Shown piece after piece: positions 1 through 5,734 of a DNA stretch of 6,651 bases (the stretch's first letter is position 1; each line of letters opens with the position of its first letter). The notes beneath the pieces were generated by a model, which ran no database searches, was not told where the DNA came from, and saw nothing but the letters and a program-made list of their open reading frames with translations. The stretch comes from Clostridiales bacterium. GTDB taxonomy: Bacteria; Bacillota; Clostridia; Oscillospirales; Oscillospiraceae. The translations under genes and the position numbers were made by a program. The DNA lies in assembly GCA_004556965.1 (NCBI GenBank), contig SFFE01000044.1, positions 1 to 6,651 on the forward strand, read 5' to 3'.

Positions 1-33
1 AACTGCGCATCTGCTCCCGCCTTCTTCCTGATC

Positions 34-65
34 CTCCGGAATCGCTACGCTGGATTCCGTCGGAG
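34..65. repeat. Hairpin repeat A upstream of ylxM
   Basis: GGAATC (38-43) and GATTCC (53-58) are perfect inverted arms around the 9-nt loop GCTACGCTG. CTCC (34-37) and GGAG (62-65) extend the stem past a 3-nt bulge. A closely related hairpin follows ffh (1946-1966) with the loop GCTTCGCTG and compensated stem bases. There is no T-tract, so it does not look like a terminator. The rest of 1-115 shows no gene I can support. Confidence 0.6.
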
Positions 66-115
66 ATGTGAGGACGCGAGCGCGTTCATTCTGACGCCGT
101 GACAAAGAAAAACAC

Positions 116-144
116 TTGACACCGGGCACGAAAAGGACTATAAT
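116..144 (+). promoter_or_regulatory. Consensus sigma-A promoter of ylxM-ffh
   Basis: The -35 box TTGACA (116-121) and -10 box TATAAT (139-144) are both exact consensus with the optimal 17-bp spacer. An A-rich stretch (104-113) just upstream could act as an UP element. Transcription should start near 150-152 and give a leader of about 40 nt to the chosen ylxM start. A housekeeping, strongly expressed transcript is expected. Confidence 0.93.
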
Positions 145-191
145 AACCGGGCTGTAAAGGAAAAATGTTTTACAGCGGGGAGGCGAGGACC

Positions 192-542
192 GTGACGGAC
201 GATACCGTGATGCGCACGATGCTGTTCGATTTTTACGGCGAGCTGCTGACCGAAAAGCAGCGCGAATACTTCGACCTCCACTACAATGCCGACCTCTCGC
301 TGGCGGAGATTGCCGAGCGCACGGGCATTTCACGCCAGGGCGTGTGGGACATTATCCGCCGCGCCGAGGCGACGCTGCGCGAGACGGAGGAAAAAACCGG
401 CCTCGTCCGGCGCTACGGCGCGCAGCGCGAGACCATTTCCGCGATCGAATCGAAACTCACGCGGCTGGAAGCTGCGACGGACGGCGAAGCCCGGCGGCTC
501 GTGCAGGACATCCGGCAGGAGCTGCAAGCGTTGAAAGGATAA
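192..542 (+). CDS. ylxM: YlxM family HTH protein, SRP-associated
   Basis: This is a 116-aa YlxM/UPF0122 protein, a small helix-turn-helix protein encoded next to ffh across the Bacillota and thought to modulate SRP activity. The N-terminal signature LFDFYGELLTEKQ (residues 11-23) and the sigma-70 region 4-like HTH, SLAEIAERTGISRQGVWDI (36-54), are diagnostic. The C-terminal half is charged and probably helical or coiled coil. I chose the GTG at 192 because GGGGAGG (177-183) lies 8 nt upstream and the N-terminus then matches the family length. An in-frame ATG at 165 would add nine residues but has only a weak AAAGG at 4-nt spacing and a very short leader. An ATG at 210 is a second alternative. 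The stop lies 5 nt before ffh, so the two genes are cotranscribed. Confidence 0.93.
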   Translation: MTDDTVMRTMLFDFYGELLTEKQREYFDLHYNADLSLAEIAERTGISRQGVWDIIRRAEATLRETEEKTGLVRRYGAQRETISAIESKLTRLEAATDGEARRLVQDIRQELQALKG

Positions 543-547
543 ATATT

Positions 548-1930
548 ATGGCATTTGAATCCCTGTCGGATAAACTTTCCGAGGCGTTCAAGCGCCTGCG
601 CGGCAAGGGCCGGCTCACCGAGGCCGACGTCAAGGAGGCCATGCGCGAGGTCAAACTCGCCCTGCTGGAGGCGGACGTCAACTTCAAGGTCGTCAAGGAC
701 TTTGTAAAAAAGGTGACCGAACGCGCCACCGGCGCGGATGTGCTCGAAAGTCTCTCCCCGGCGCAGATGGTCATCAAGATCGTCAACGAGGAGCTTTGCG
801 CCCTCATGGGCAGCGAAAACCAGAAGCTGAACATCAGCTCCAAATCGCCGAGCGTCGTGATGCTCGTCGGCCTGCAGGGCGCGGGCAAGACCACCAACGG
901 CGCGAAGCTCGCGGGGCTGATGAAAAAGCAGGGCAAGCGCCCGCTGCTCGTCGCGTGCGACGTGTACCGCCCTGCGGCGATCAAGCAGCTGGAAACCGTC
1001 GGCGCGCAGCTCGACATCCCCGTGTTCCAGATGGGGCAGGGCGACCCGGTCGAGATCGCCAGGGCCGGCATCGAGCACGCCCGCAAGTACGGCAACGACC
1101 TCGTGTTTCTCGACACGGCGGGCCGCCTGCACATCGACGAGGCGCTCATGACCGAGCTGCAGAACATCAAGGCGGCGGTCGAGCCGGCGGAGATCCTGCT
1201 CGTGATCGACGCAATGATCGGTCAGGACGCGGTCGCCACGGCGACGGCGTTCGACGAGGCGCTGGACGTCACCGGCGTCATGCTCACGAAGCTCGACGGC
1301 GACGCGCGCGGCGGCGCTGCGCTCTCGATCAAGGCGCTCACCGGCAAGCCCATCAAGTTCGCCGGCATCGGCGAAAAGCTCGACCAGATCGAGCCGTTCC
1401 ACCCAGACCGCATGGCCAGCCGCATCCTCGGCATGGGCGACGTGCTCACGCTCATCGAGAAGGCGGAGCAGAATCTCGACCAGAAAAAGGCCGAGGAGAT
1501 GGCCGAGCGCCTGCGCCAGAACAAATTCACACTCACGGATTATTACGATCAGCTCCAGTCGCTCAAGGGCATGGGCTCGATGCAGGATCTGGCTGGGATG
1601 ATCCCCGGCATGGACGCCAAGGCGCTGCAGGGCGCGCAGGTGGATGAAAAGGCGCTCTCGCGCATCGAGGCGATCATCCAGTCGATGACGCCGTACGAGC
1701 GCGACAATCCGAACGTGCTGAACAGCAGCCGCAAAAAGCGCATCGCCGCGGGCAGCGGCACGAGCGTGGTGGAGATCAACAAGCTGCTCAAGCAGTTTGA
1801 GCTGATGCAGACGCTCACAAAGCAGCTCGCCGGCAACAGAAAGGCCATGAAGCGCATGGGCAAAAAGGGCATGGGCGGACTGGGCGGCCTGTTCGGCGGC
1901 GGCGGCCGCGGGAGACCGTACGGGTTTTAA
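548..1930 (+). CDS. ffh: Signal recognition particle protein Ffh (SRP54)
   Basis: This 460-aa GTPase binds 4.5S/6S-type SRP RNA and hydrophobic signal sequences and delivers ribosomes to FtsY at the membrane. The N domain is about residues 1-90. The G domain has the P-loop GLQGAGKTT (108-116), DVYRPAAIKQL (138-148), DTAGRLHID (189-197), TKLDGDARGG (247-256) and the closing GIGEKLDQIEPFHPDRMASR (273-292). The Met-rich M domain follows, with DYYDQLQSLKGMGSM (331-345), the RNA-binding helix region MTPYERDNPNVLNSSRKKRI (380-399) and SGTSVVEINKLLKQF (403-417). It ends in a Gly/Met-rich tail, as is usual for the family. AAAGGA (534-539) sits 8 nt before the ATG. Length, domain order and motifs are all normal. 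Confidence 0.98.
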   Translation: MAFESLSDKLSEAFKRLRGKGRLTEADVKEAMREVKLALLEADVNFKVVKDFVKKVTERATGADVLESLSPAQMVIKIVNEELCALMGSENQKLNISSKSPSVVMLVGLQGAGKTTNGAKLAGLMKKQGKRPLLVACDVYRPAAIKQLETVGAQLDIPVFQMGQGDPVEIARAGIEHARKYGNDLVFLDTAGRLHIDEALMTELQNIKAAVEPAEILLVIDAMIGQDAVATATAFDEALDVTGVMLTKLDGDARGGAALSIKALTGKPIKFAGIGEKLDQIEPFHPDRMASRILGMGDVLTLIEKAEQNLDQKKAEEMAERLRQNKFTLTDYYDQLQSLKGMGSMQDLAGMIPGMDAKALQGAQVDEKALSRIEAIIQSMTPYERDNPNVLNSSRKKRIAAGSGTSVVEINKLLKQFELMQTLTKQLAGNRKAMKRMGKKGMGGLGGLFGGGGRGRPYGF

Positions 1931-1945
1931 GTTTCACTTCGTCCC

Positions 1946-1966
1946 GGAACCGCTTCGCTGGGTTCC
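1946..1966. repeat. Hairpin repeat B after ffh
   Basis: GGAACC (1946-1951), the 9-nt loop GCTTCGCTG and GGTTCC (1961-1966) form a perfect 6-bp stem starting 15 nt after the ffh stop. It is the counterpart of the hairpin at 38-58: the loop differs at one base and the stem differs by a compensated C-G/T-A change. No T-run follows directly, so a terminator role is unproven. Confidence 0.6.
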
Positions 1967-1990
1967 GTGGCGAGGGGATGCACTTCGCTC

Positions 1991-2118
1991 AGCGCACGCG
2001 CAAGCGCGCACGTTCGCTCCGCGAGCAGTATTTTTTCCGCCGCGCATGTCGCCGGAAAAAATAATTTGATTTCTTTCGCCGCTGCGGCGGCGAAACTCTG
2101 CGAGGCTTTTCAGCAGAG
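1991..2118. repeat. Dispersed hairpin element, copy 1 (ffh-rpsP gap)
   Basis: The core (2043-2106) reads CATGTCGCCGGAAAAAA, then a short AT-rich spacer, then TTTCGCCGC-TGCG-GCGGCGAAA (9-bp stem, 4-nt loop), then CTCTGCGAGGC. The same order of blocks recurs at 2852-2917. Left of the core, TTTTTTCCG (2031-2039) pairs with CGGAAAAAA (2053-2061), and a CAGCGCAC...GCACGTT block (from 1991) also has a counterpart near 2736. On the right, CTCTGC (2096-2101) can pair with GCAGAG (2113-2118). This fills most of the 257-bp gap. I see no convincing sigma-A promoter for rpsP in it. Confidence 0.65.
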
Positions 2119-2187
2119 AAGCATAAGCTTTCTACGCCCGACCGGGCGCGGAGATAGACACAGAATAACTAATGGAGGTGAAGATAC

Positions 2188-2427
2188 ATGGTCAAGATCA
2201 GACTTCGCAGAATGGGCGCGAAGAAGAATCCCTACTACCGCATCGTGGTCGCGGATTCCCGCTCTCCCCGCGACGGCAGATGCATTGAGGAGATCGGCTC
2301 CTATGATCCGCTGGCGGAAGGCGTCCAGATCAAGGTGAACGCCGAGCGCGCAAAGTACTGGATCGACAACGGCGCGCAGCCGACCGATACCGTTCGCGCA
2401 TTGCTCAAGAAAGCTGCAGCCGAATAA
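2188..2427 (+). CDS. rpsP: 30S ribosomal protein S16
   Basis: This is a complete 79-aa bS16, a small-subunit protein needed for folding of the 5' and central 16S rRNA domains. It begins with the family signature MVKIRLRRMGAKKNPYYRIV (residues 1-20), followed by VADSRSPRDGRCIEEIGSYDP (21-41) and AERAKYWIDNGAQPTDTV (52-69). The RBS GGAGGTGA (2174-2181), 6 nt before the ATG, is close to ideal, as expected for a ribosomal protein. The gene is followed 16 nt later by khpA, the usual arrangement in Bacillota. Its own promoter is not evident in the repeat-filled upstream gap, so it may depend on read-through from ffh or on a non-consensus promoter. Confidence 0.98.
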   Translation: MVKIRLRRMGAKKNPYYRIVVADSRSPRDGRCIEEIGSYDPLAEGVQIKVNAERAKYWIDNGAQPTDTVRALLKKAAAE

Positions 2428-2443
2428 GGAGTATGAACCGGCA

Positions 2444-2674
2444 ATGAAAGAGCTACTGACCTATATCGTACAGAACCTCGTGGACAAACCGGACGAGGTC
2501 TCTGTGACCGAGCGCGAGGCCGACGGCGAGACCGTATTTGAAGTGCGGGTGGCCGACGGCGACATGGGCAAGGTCATCGGCCGGCAGGGCCGGATCGTCA
2601 AGGAGATCCGCATCCTGATGAAGGCCGTCGCCCAGCGAAAGGGCAAAAAAGTATCGGTTGAAATCATGGACTGA
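2444..2674 (+). CDS. khpA: KH-domain RNA-binding protein KhpA (YlqC)
   Basis: This 76-aa single type II KH-domain protein is an RNA chaperone that in several Bacillota pairs with KhpB/EloR/Jag and affects cell elongation and RNA metabolism. The start MKELLTYIVQNLVDKPDEV (1-19) and the nucleic-acid-binding loop GKVIGRQGRIVKEIR (with the GRQG GXXG motif, about residues 42-56) identify it. The RBS AAGGAG (2426-2431) overlaps the rpsP stop and sits 12 nt upstream of the ATG, slightly long but with no better in-frame start. It is cotranscribed with rpsP. Its stop codon is followed two bases later by a 41-nt perfect hairpin. Confidence 0.96.
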   Translation: MKELLTYIVQNLVDKPDEVSVTEREADGETVFEVRVADGDMGKVIGRQGRIVKEIRILMKAVAQRKGKKVSVEIMD

Positions 2675-2675
2675 A

Positions 2676-2716
2676 TTCATGACGGCATAGGGGACATTCC
2701 CCTATGCCGTCATGAA
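2676..2716. repeat. 41-nt near-perfect hairpin just after khpA
   Basis: The left arm TTCATGACGGCATAGGGG (2676-2693) and right arm CCCCTATGCCGTCATGAA (2699-2716) are exact reverse complements of 18 nt. An added A-T pair leaves a 3-nt loop. No T-tract follows, so this is not a standard intrinsic terminator. It may be an mRNA 3'-end stabiliser, a processing site, or a mobile palindromic repeat. Confidence 0.8.
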
Positions 2717-2773
2717 GCGGTTCACGGCTTTCTGCAGCGCACTCGCTGCGCTCGCACGTTTGCGGCTCAGAAG

Positions 2774-2829
2774 TGACGCTGTAAGGTCATGAAATGTCAC
2801 AAGCGCCATTTCATTGACCGACAACGTCA
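2774..2829. repeat. Long imperfect inverted repeat (khpA-rimM gap)
   Basis: TGACGCTGT..GGTCATGAAATG (2774-2796) faces CATTTCATTGACC.ACAACGTCA (2807-2829). The inner 12 bp pair with one bulged base, and the outer TGT/ACA and TGACG/CGTCA blocks pair around small mismatches. It lies inside the second repeat-rich gap, between the left and right parts of the dispersed element. A short GCAGCG-CACT-CGCTGC hairpin (2734-2749) precedes it. Confidence 0.55.
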
Positions 2830-2851
2830 TTCTTCGCATTTCACGGCGACA

Positions 2852-2917
2852 CATGTCGCCGGAAAAAACGGATTGAATTTTCTTTCGCCGCGTCCGAGCG
2901 GCGAAACTCTGCGAGGC
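2852..2917. repeat. Dispersed hairpin element, copy 2 (khpA-rimM gap)
   Basis: This matches the core of copy 1: CATGTCGCCGGAAAAAA, an AT-rich spacer, the 9-bp stem TTTCGCCGC/GCGGCGAAA, and CTCTGCGAGGC. The stem is identical, but the loop here is 6 nt (GTCCGA) rather than 4. GGCGAC-ACAT-GTCGCC (2845-2860) makes an extra hairpin at its left edge. Two copies flanking rpsP-khpA indicate a dispersed non-coding element rather than gene-specific regulation. Confidence 0.7.
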
Positions 2918-2921
2918 GGAG

Positions 2922-2947
2922 GGCGGGGCGAATTCCCGCCATTTTTT
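2922..2947 (+). terminator. Intrinsic terminator 26 nt upstream of rimM
   Basis: GGCGGG (2922-2927), a short loop and CCCGCC (2935-2940) form a GC-rich stem followed by A and six Ts (2942-2947). It fits a rho-independent terminator for the transcript coming through khpA. Only 26 nt separate the T-tract from the rimM ATG and I see no clear promoter there. The structure might therefore attenuate rather than fully block expression of rimM-trmD-rsmA. Confidence 0.75.
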
Positions 2948-2973
2948 GTATCCTGAAACGAGAGGTTTTACCC

Positions 2974-3459
2974 ATGAAGCAACAGTATCTGGAGGCCGGG
3001 AAGATCACGAACACGCACGGGGTGCGCGGCGAGGTGCGCATCACGCCGTGGGCGGACAGCGCGGCGTTTCTGCGCGGCTTCCGTACCTTTTATATCGACG
3101 GACAGCCCGTCAGGGTGCTGCGCAGCCGGGTGCACAAAAACCAGCTCATTGCGCAGCTCGAGGGCTATGACGACGTGAACGCCGCCATGACGCTGAAAAA
3201 CAAGGTCATTCACATCGACCGCGCGGACGCGAAGCTCCCGGAGGGGCGCTATTTCCTCCAGGATCTGCTGGGCATGCGCGTCGTGTCCGACGCGGGCGAA
3301 GCGCTCGGCGAGCTGGCCGACGTGCTGGACCTGCCGCAGGGCAGCGTTTATGTGGTGCGCGGCACGCGGGAAATCCTCATCCCCGACGTGCCGGAGTTTC
3401 TTTTGAACATTGACGCGGAGCGCGGCGAGATCACCGTGCATCTGCTCGAAGGGATGTGA
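2974..3459 (+). CDS. rimM: 16S rRNA processing / 30S maturation factor RimM
   Basis: This 161-aa protein binds S19 and assists maturation of the 30S head domain. The N-terminal RimM beta-barrel starts with LEAGKITNTHGVRGEVRITP (residues 6-25). The C-terminal PRC-barrel contains GRYFLQDLLGMRVVSDAGE (about 91-109), the GSVYVV strand and ILIPDVPEFLLNID, and ends with the family-typical LLEGM. The ATG at 2974 gives the normal family length. Its RBS is a modest GAGAGG (2960-2965). The stop lies 4 nt before the trmD start, so the two are translationally coupled. The position directly behind a terminator-like hairpin is the only odd feature. Confidence 0.97.
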   Translation: MKQQYLEAGKITNTHGVRGEVRITPWADSAAFLRGFRTFYIDGQPVRVLRSRVHKNQLIAQLEGYDDVNAAMTLKNKVIHIDRADAKLPEGRYFLQDLLGMRVVSDAGEALGELADVLDLPQGSVYVVRGTREILIPDVPEFLLNIDAERGEITVHLLEGM

Positions 3460-3463
3460 CGCC

Positions 3464-4765
3464 ATGGACGCGATGCGCATTGACATTCTCACGCTCTTTC
3501 CCGACTCCATGCGCGCCGTGCTCGGCGAGAGCATCCTTGGCCGCGCGGCGCAGCGGGGCATTCTCGACATCCGCTGCCACCAGATTCGGGACTACACCGA
3601 AAACCGCCAGAAGCAGGTGGACGACTACCCCTACGGCGGCGGCTGGGGGCAGATCATGATGGCGCAGCCGCTCAAATCCTGCCTCGACGCTGTGATGGCG
3701 GACGCGGGAGAGCGCCGCAGCCGCGTGATCTACCTGTCCCCGCAGGGGCAGCCGTTTACGCAGGAGAAGGCGAAACAGCTCAAGCGCGACTATGACCATC
3801 TCGTGCTGGTCTGCGGCCACTACGAGGGCGTGGACGAGCGCTTTCTCGAGGCGTGCGTGGACGAGGAGATCTCCCTCGGCGACTTCGTGCTCACCGGCGG
3901 CGAGATCGCGGCCATGGCCGTGGCCGACTGCGTGTGCCGCATGGTGCCGGGTGTGCTCGCGGACGAGGCGTGTTACACCGGCGAGAGCCACTGGGACGGG
4001 CTGCTGGAATACCCGCAGTACACGCGCCCGGAGGTCTGGGAGGGGCGCGCCGTGCCGGAGGTGCTGCGCGGCGGCAAGCACGCGGAGATCGAGACGTGGC
4101 GGCGACAGAAGAGTCTGGAGCGCACGATGGACAAGCGCCCCGACCTGTTTCGCGCCTTTTGCCCGGATACGGCGGATCAGAAGTTGATCGCCCGCATCCA
4201 AAAGCAGCGCAGCCGCCGCAAGCTCTCGCACCCGGCCGTGTGCCGCGCTGCGGCGGAGGGCGATCTCCCCGCCATTCTCGAAATCGTGCGCCAGGCGAAA
4301 AACTACCTGCGCCGCCACCGCGTCGATCAGTGGCAAGGCGAGTACCCGGCGGAGGCCGTGTTCCGCGCCGACATTGCGCGCGGGGAATGCTACGTGCTCG
4401 ACTACGACGGCGAGGTCGCGGGCATGTTCACGCTGTCCGCGCAGCCGGAGCCGGCTTACGCCGCGCTCACGGACGGGAAGTGGCGCAGCGGGGAGGACTA
4501 CTGCGTGCTGCACCGCAACGCCGTGCGCGCCGATTTTCGCGGCACAGGCGTGTCGGACACGATGCTGCAGGCCGTGGAGGCACTGACGCGGCAGCACGGC
4601 TGCACCGCCGTGCGCGTGGACACGCACCGCAAGAACAAGGGACAGCTTCGGCTTTTGAAGGCGCACGGCTACCGCTACTGCGGTAATATTCGGATTGATT
4701 CCGAGCCGGGGCACGACCCGAAACGGCAGGCGTTTGAAAAAATCCTCAAAATGCAGGCATTTTGA
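3464..4765 (+). CDS. trmD: tRNA m1G37 methyltransferase TrmD fused to a GNAT acetyltransferase
   Basis: This 433-aa protein joins two domains in one uninterrupted frame. Residues 1-254 are TrmD, the SPOUT enzyme that methylates N1 of G37 next to the anticodon using AdoMet. Visible landmarks are YPYGGGWGQ (55-63), the knot segments LSPQGQPF (91-98), CGHYEGVDER (117-126) and EISLGDFVLTGGE (135-147), then R159, LLEYPQYTRP (180-189) and KRPDL (224-228). The residue aligned with catalytic Asp169 of the Haemophilus enzyme appears to be Glu174 (GESH instead of EDSF). Residues 255-433 form a GNAT domain with acetyl-CoA loop RGTGVS (359-364), HRNAVRADF (350-358) and VDTHRKNK (385-392). AAGGGA (3449-3454) lies 9 nt before the ATG at 3464; Met4 would give the canonical MRIDILTLFP start but has poorer spacing. 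TrmD alone is usually about 240 aa. The acetyltransferase substrate is unknown. Confidence 0.95.
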   Translation: MDAMRIDILTLFPDSMRAVLGESILGRAAQRGILDIRCHQIRDYTENRQKQVDDYPYGGGWGQIMMAQPLKSCLDAVMADAGERRSRVIYLSPQGQPFTQEKAKQLKRDYDHLVLVCGHYEGVDERFLEACVDEEISLGDFVLTGGEIAAMAVADCVCRMVPGVLADEACYTGESHWDGLLEYPQYTRPEVWEGRAVPEVLRGGKHAEIETWRRQKSLERTMDKRPDLFRAFCPDTADQKLIARIQKQRSRRKLSHPAVCRAAAEGDLPAILEIVRQAKNYLRRHRVDQWQGEYPAEAVFRADIARGECYVLDYDGEVAGMFTLSAQPEPAYAALTDGKWRSGEDYCVLHRNAVRADFRGTGVSDTMLQAVEALTRQHGCTAVRVDTHRKNKGQLRLLKAHGYRYCGNIRIDSEPGHDPKRQAFEKILKMQAF

Positions 4766-4768
4766 GGA
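4743..4768. repeat. Inverted repeat across the trmD stop codon
   Basis: TCCTCAAAATGC (4743-4754) and GCATTTTGAGGA (4757-4768) are exact 12-nt inverted arms around AG. They encode the last residues (ILKMQAF) and include the stop. As RNA this folds into a hairpin with a loop of at least 4 nt. No T-run follows. A GGAGGGGG (4766-4773) overlaps its right edge but has no start codon at useful spacing. It may affect 3'-end stability or coupling to rsmA. Confidence 0.7.
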
Positions 4769-4811
4769 GGGGGAACGCACCCGCCTGCACGACACAAAAC
4801 GAGGTAACGCA

Positions 4812-5672
4812 ATGCAACTGACAAATCCAACCGAAATCAAGGCGCTACTGAACCGGCACGGGTTCCGGTTTTCCAAGGCGATGGGGCAGAACTTCCTCAC
4901 CGCCGCATGGGTGCCGGAGCGCATCGCGCAGGAGGCCGCGCCCGACGCCGGCACCGGCGTGCTGGAGGTCGGCCCCGGCATCGGCTGCCTGACGGCGGAA
5001 CTGTCCCGGCGCGCGGGGAAGGTCGTGGCCGTGGAGCTGGACGAGCGTCTGCGCCCGATCCTCGCGGAGACGCTCTCCGGCTGCGCAAACGTCGAGCTGG
5101 TGTTCGGCGACGTGCTGAAGCTCGACCTGCCCGCGCTCGTGCGCGAGCGGCTGGCCGGGCTGCGCCCCGTCGTGTGCGCGAACCTGCCGTACAACGTCAC
5201 GTCGCCGCTGCTCTCGGCGTTTCTGGAGGCCGGGTGCTTCGAGGAGATCACCGTCATGGTGCAGCGCGAGGTGGCACACCGGCTCTGCGCCAAGGCCGGC
5301 ACGGCGGAGTACGGCGCGTTCACCGTGTTCACCCAGTGGCACGCCGAGCTGGAGATTTTGTTCGACGTGGCGCCCGGCTGCTTTCTGCCCGCGCCGAAGG
5401 TCACGTCCAGCGTCGTGCGGCTGCGGGTGCGCACCGCGCCGCCGGTCGCCGTGACGGACGAGAAGCTGCTGTTTGCCGTCGTGCGCGCGGCGTTCAACCA
5501 GCGGCGCAAGACGCTCGTGAACGCGCTCTCGTCCGGCCTGTCGGAGTTCGGGAAGGAGACGATCGCCGCCGCCGTCGAGCGCTGCGGGTTCGATGCCCGC
5601 ATCCGCGGCGAAGCGCTTGATCTCACAGGCTTTGCCGCGGTCGCCGATGCACTGCGGAAAAGTGACAAATAA
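4812..5672 (+). CDS. rsmA: 16S rRNA (adenine1518/1519-N6)-dimethyltransferase RsmA (KsgA)
   Basis: This 286-aa class I methyltransferase dimethylates two adjacent adenines in the helix 45 loop of 16S rRNA late in 30S assembly. Diagnostic segments, in order, are the N-terminal GFRFSKAMGQNFL (17-29), AdoMet motif I VLEVGPGIGCLT (50-61), acidic motif II VAVELDERL (72-80), GDVLKLDL (99-106), catalytic motif IV NLPYNVTSPLL (124-134), FLPAPKVTSSVVRL (191-204), and the C-terminal AAFNQRRKTLVNAL (226-239). The ATG at 4812 is preceded by GAGGT (4801-4805) and gives the normal length, although the frame is open further upstream into trmD. It follows trmD by 46 nt with no promoter seen, so it probably belongs to the rimM-trmD transcript. 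No strong terminator follows; a weak GAAAAGT/ACTTTTC pair (5657-5682) spans the stop. Confidence 0.97.
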   Translation: MQLTNPTEIKALLNRHGFRFSKAMGQNFLTAAWVPERIAQEAAPDAGTGVLEVGPGIGCLTAELSRRAGKVVAVELDERLRPILAETLSGCANVELVFGDVLKLDLPALVRERLAGLRPVVCANLPYNVTSPLLSAFLEAGCFEEITVMVQREVAHRLCAKAGTAEYGAFTVFTQWHAELEILFDVAPGCFLPAPKVTSSVVRLRVRTAPPVAVTDEKLLFAVVRAAFNQRRKTLVNALSSGLSEFGKETIAAAVERCGFDARIRGEALDLTGFAAVADALRKSDK

Positions 5673-5701
5673 ATAACTTTTCTGTTTCTTTTTGAAAACA
5701 A

Positions 5702-5731
5702 TTGACAAGATATGCCCCTTTATGATATACT
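5702..5731 (+). promoter_or_regulatory. Sigma-A promoter P1 with extended -10
   Basis: TTGACA (5702-5707) and TATACT (5726-5731) are separated by 18 bp. A TG at 5723-5724, one base upstream of the -10, makes an extended -10. Start expected near 5737-5739. It lies 30 nt after rsmA and drives the 40-codon gene at 5800. Confidence 0.85.
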
Positions 5732-5734
5732 CAC

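Noticed and set aside
344..547. N-terminal extension of Ffh from an ATG at 344
   Set aside because: It would overlap ylxM in another frame and precede the canonical Ffh start. The ATG at 548 has AAAGGA 8 nt upstream and gives the family length.
413..1402. A 329-codon minus-strand frame opposite ffh
   Set aside because: It lies within a clear ffh gene, is Arg/Leu/Asp-rich shadow translation, and has no convincing RBS or promoter.
1944..1970. Hairpin after ffh as the ffh terminator
   Set aside because: There is no T-tract. The nearest T-run (2031-2036) is about 65 nt away and forms part of the dispersed repeat.
1967..2338. A 123-codon frame starting in the ffh-rpsP gap and running into rpsP
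   Set aside because: It is made of repeat DNA plus rpsP read in the wrong frame, and has no RBS.
2841..3044. A 67-codon minus-strand frame over the end of the khpA-rimM gap
   Set aside because: It runs through the dispersed repeat, the terminator and the start of rimM, with no family similarity.
4695..4811. N-terminal extension of RsmA into the end of trmD
   Set aside because: The added residues are out-of-frame trmD sequence. The ATG at 4812 has GAGGT upstream and starts at the normal RsmA N-terminus.
3431..5701. A 756-codon open frame on the minus strand across trmD and rsmA
   Set aside because: It is antisense to two unmistakable genes, its product is Arg/Ala/His-rich with no family features, and such long mirror frames are expected opposite GC-rich coding sequence.
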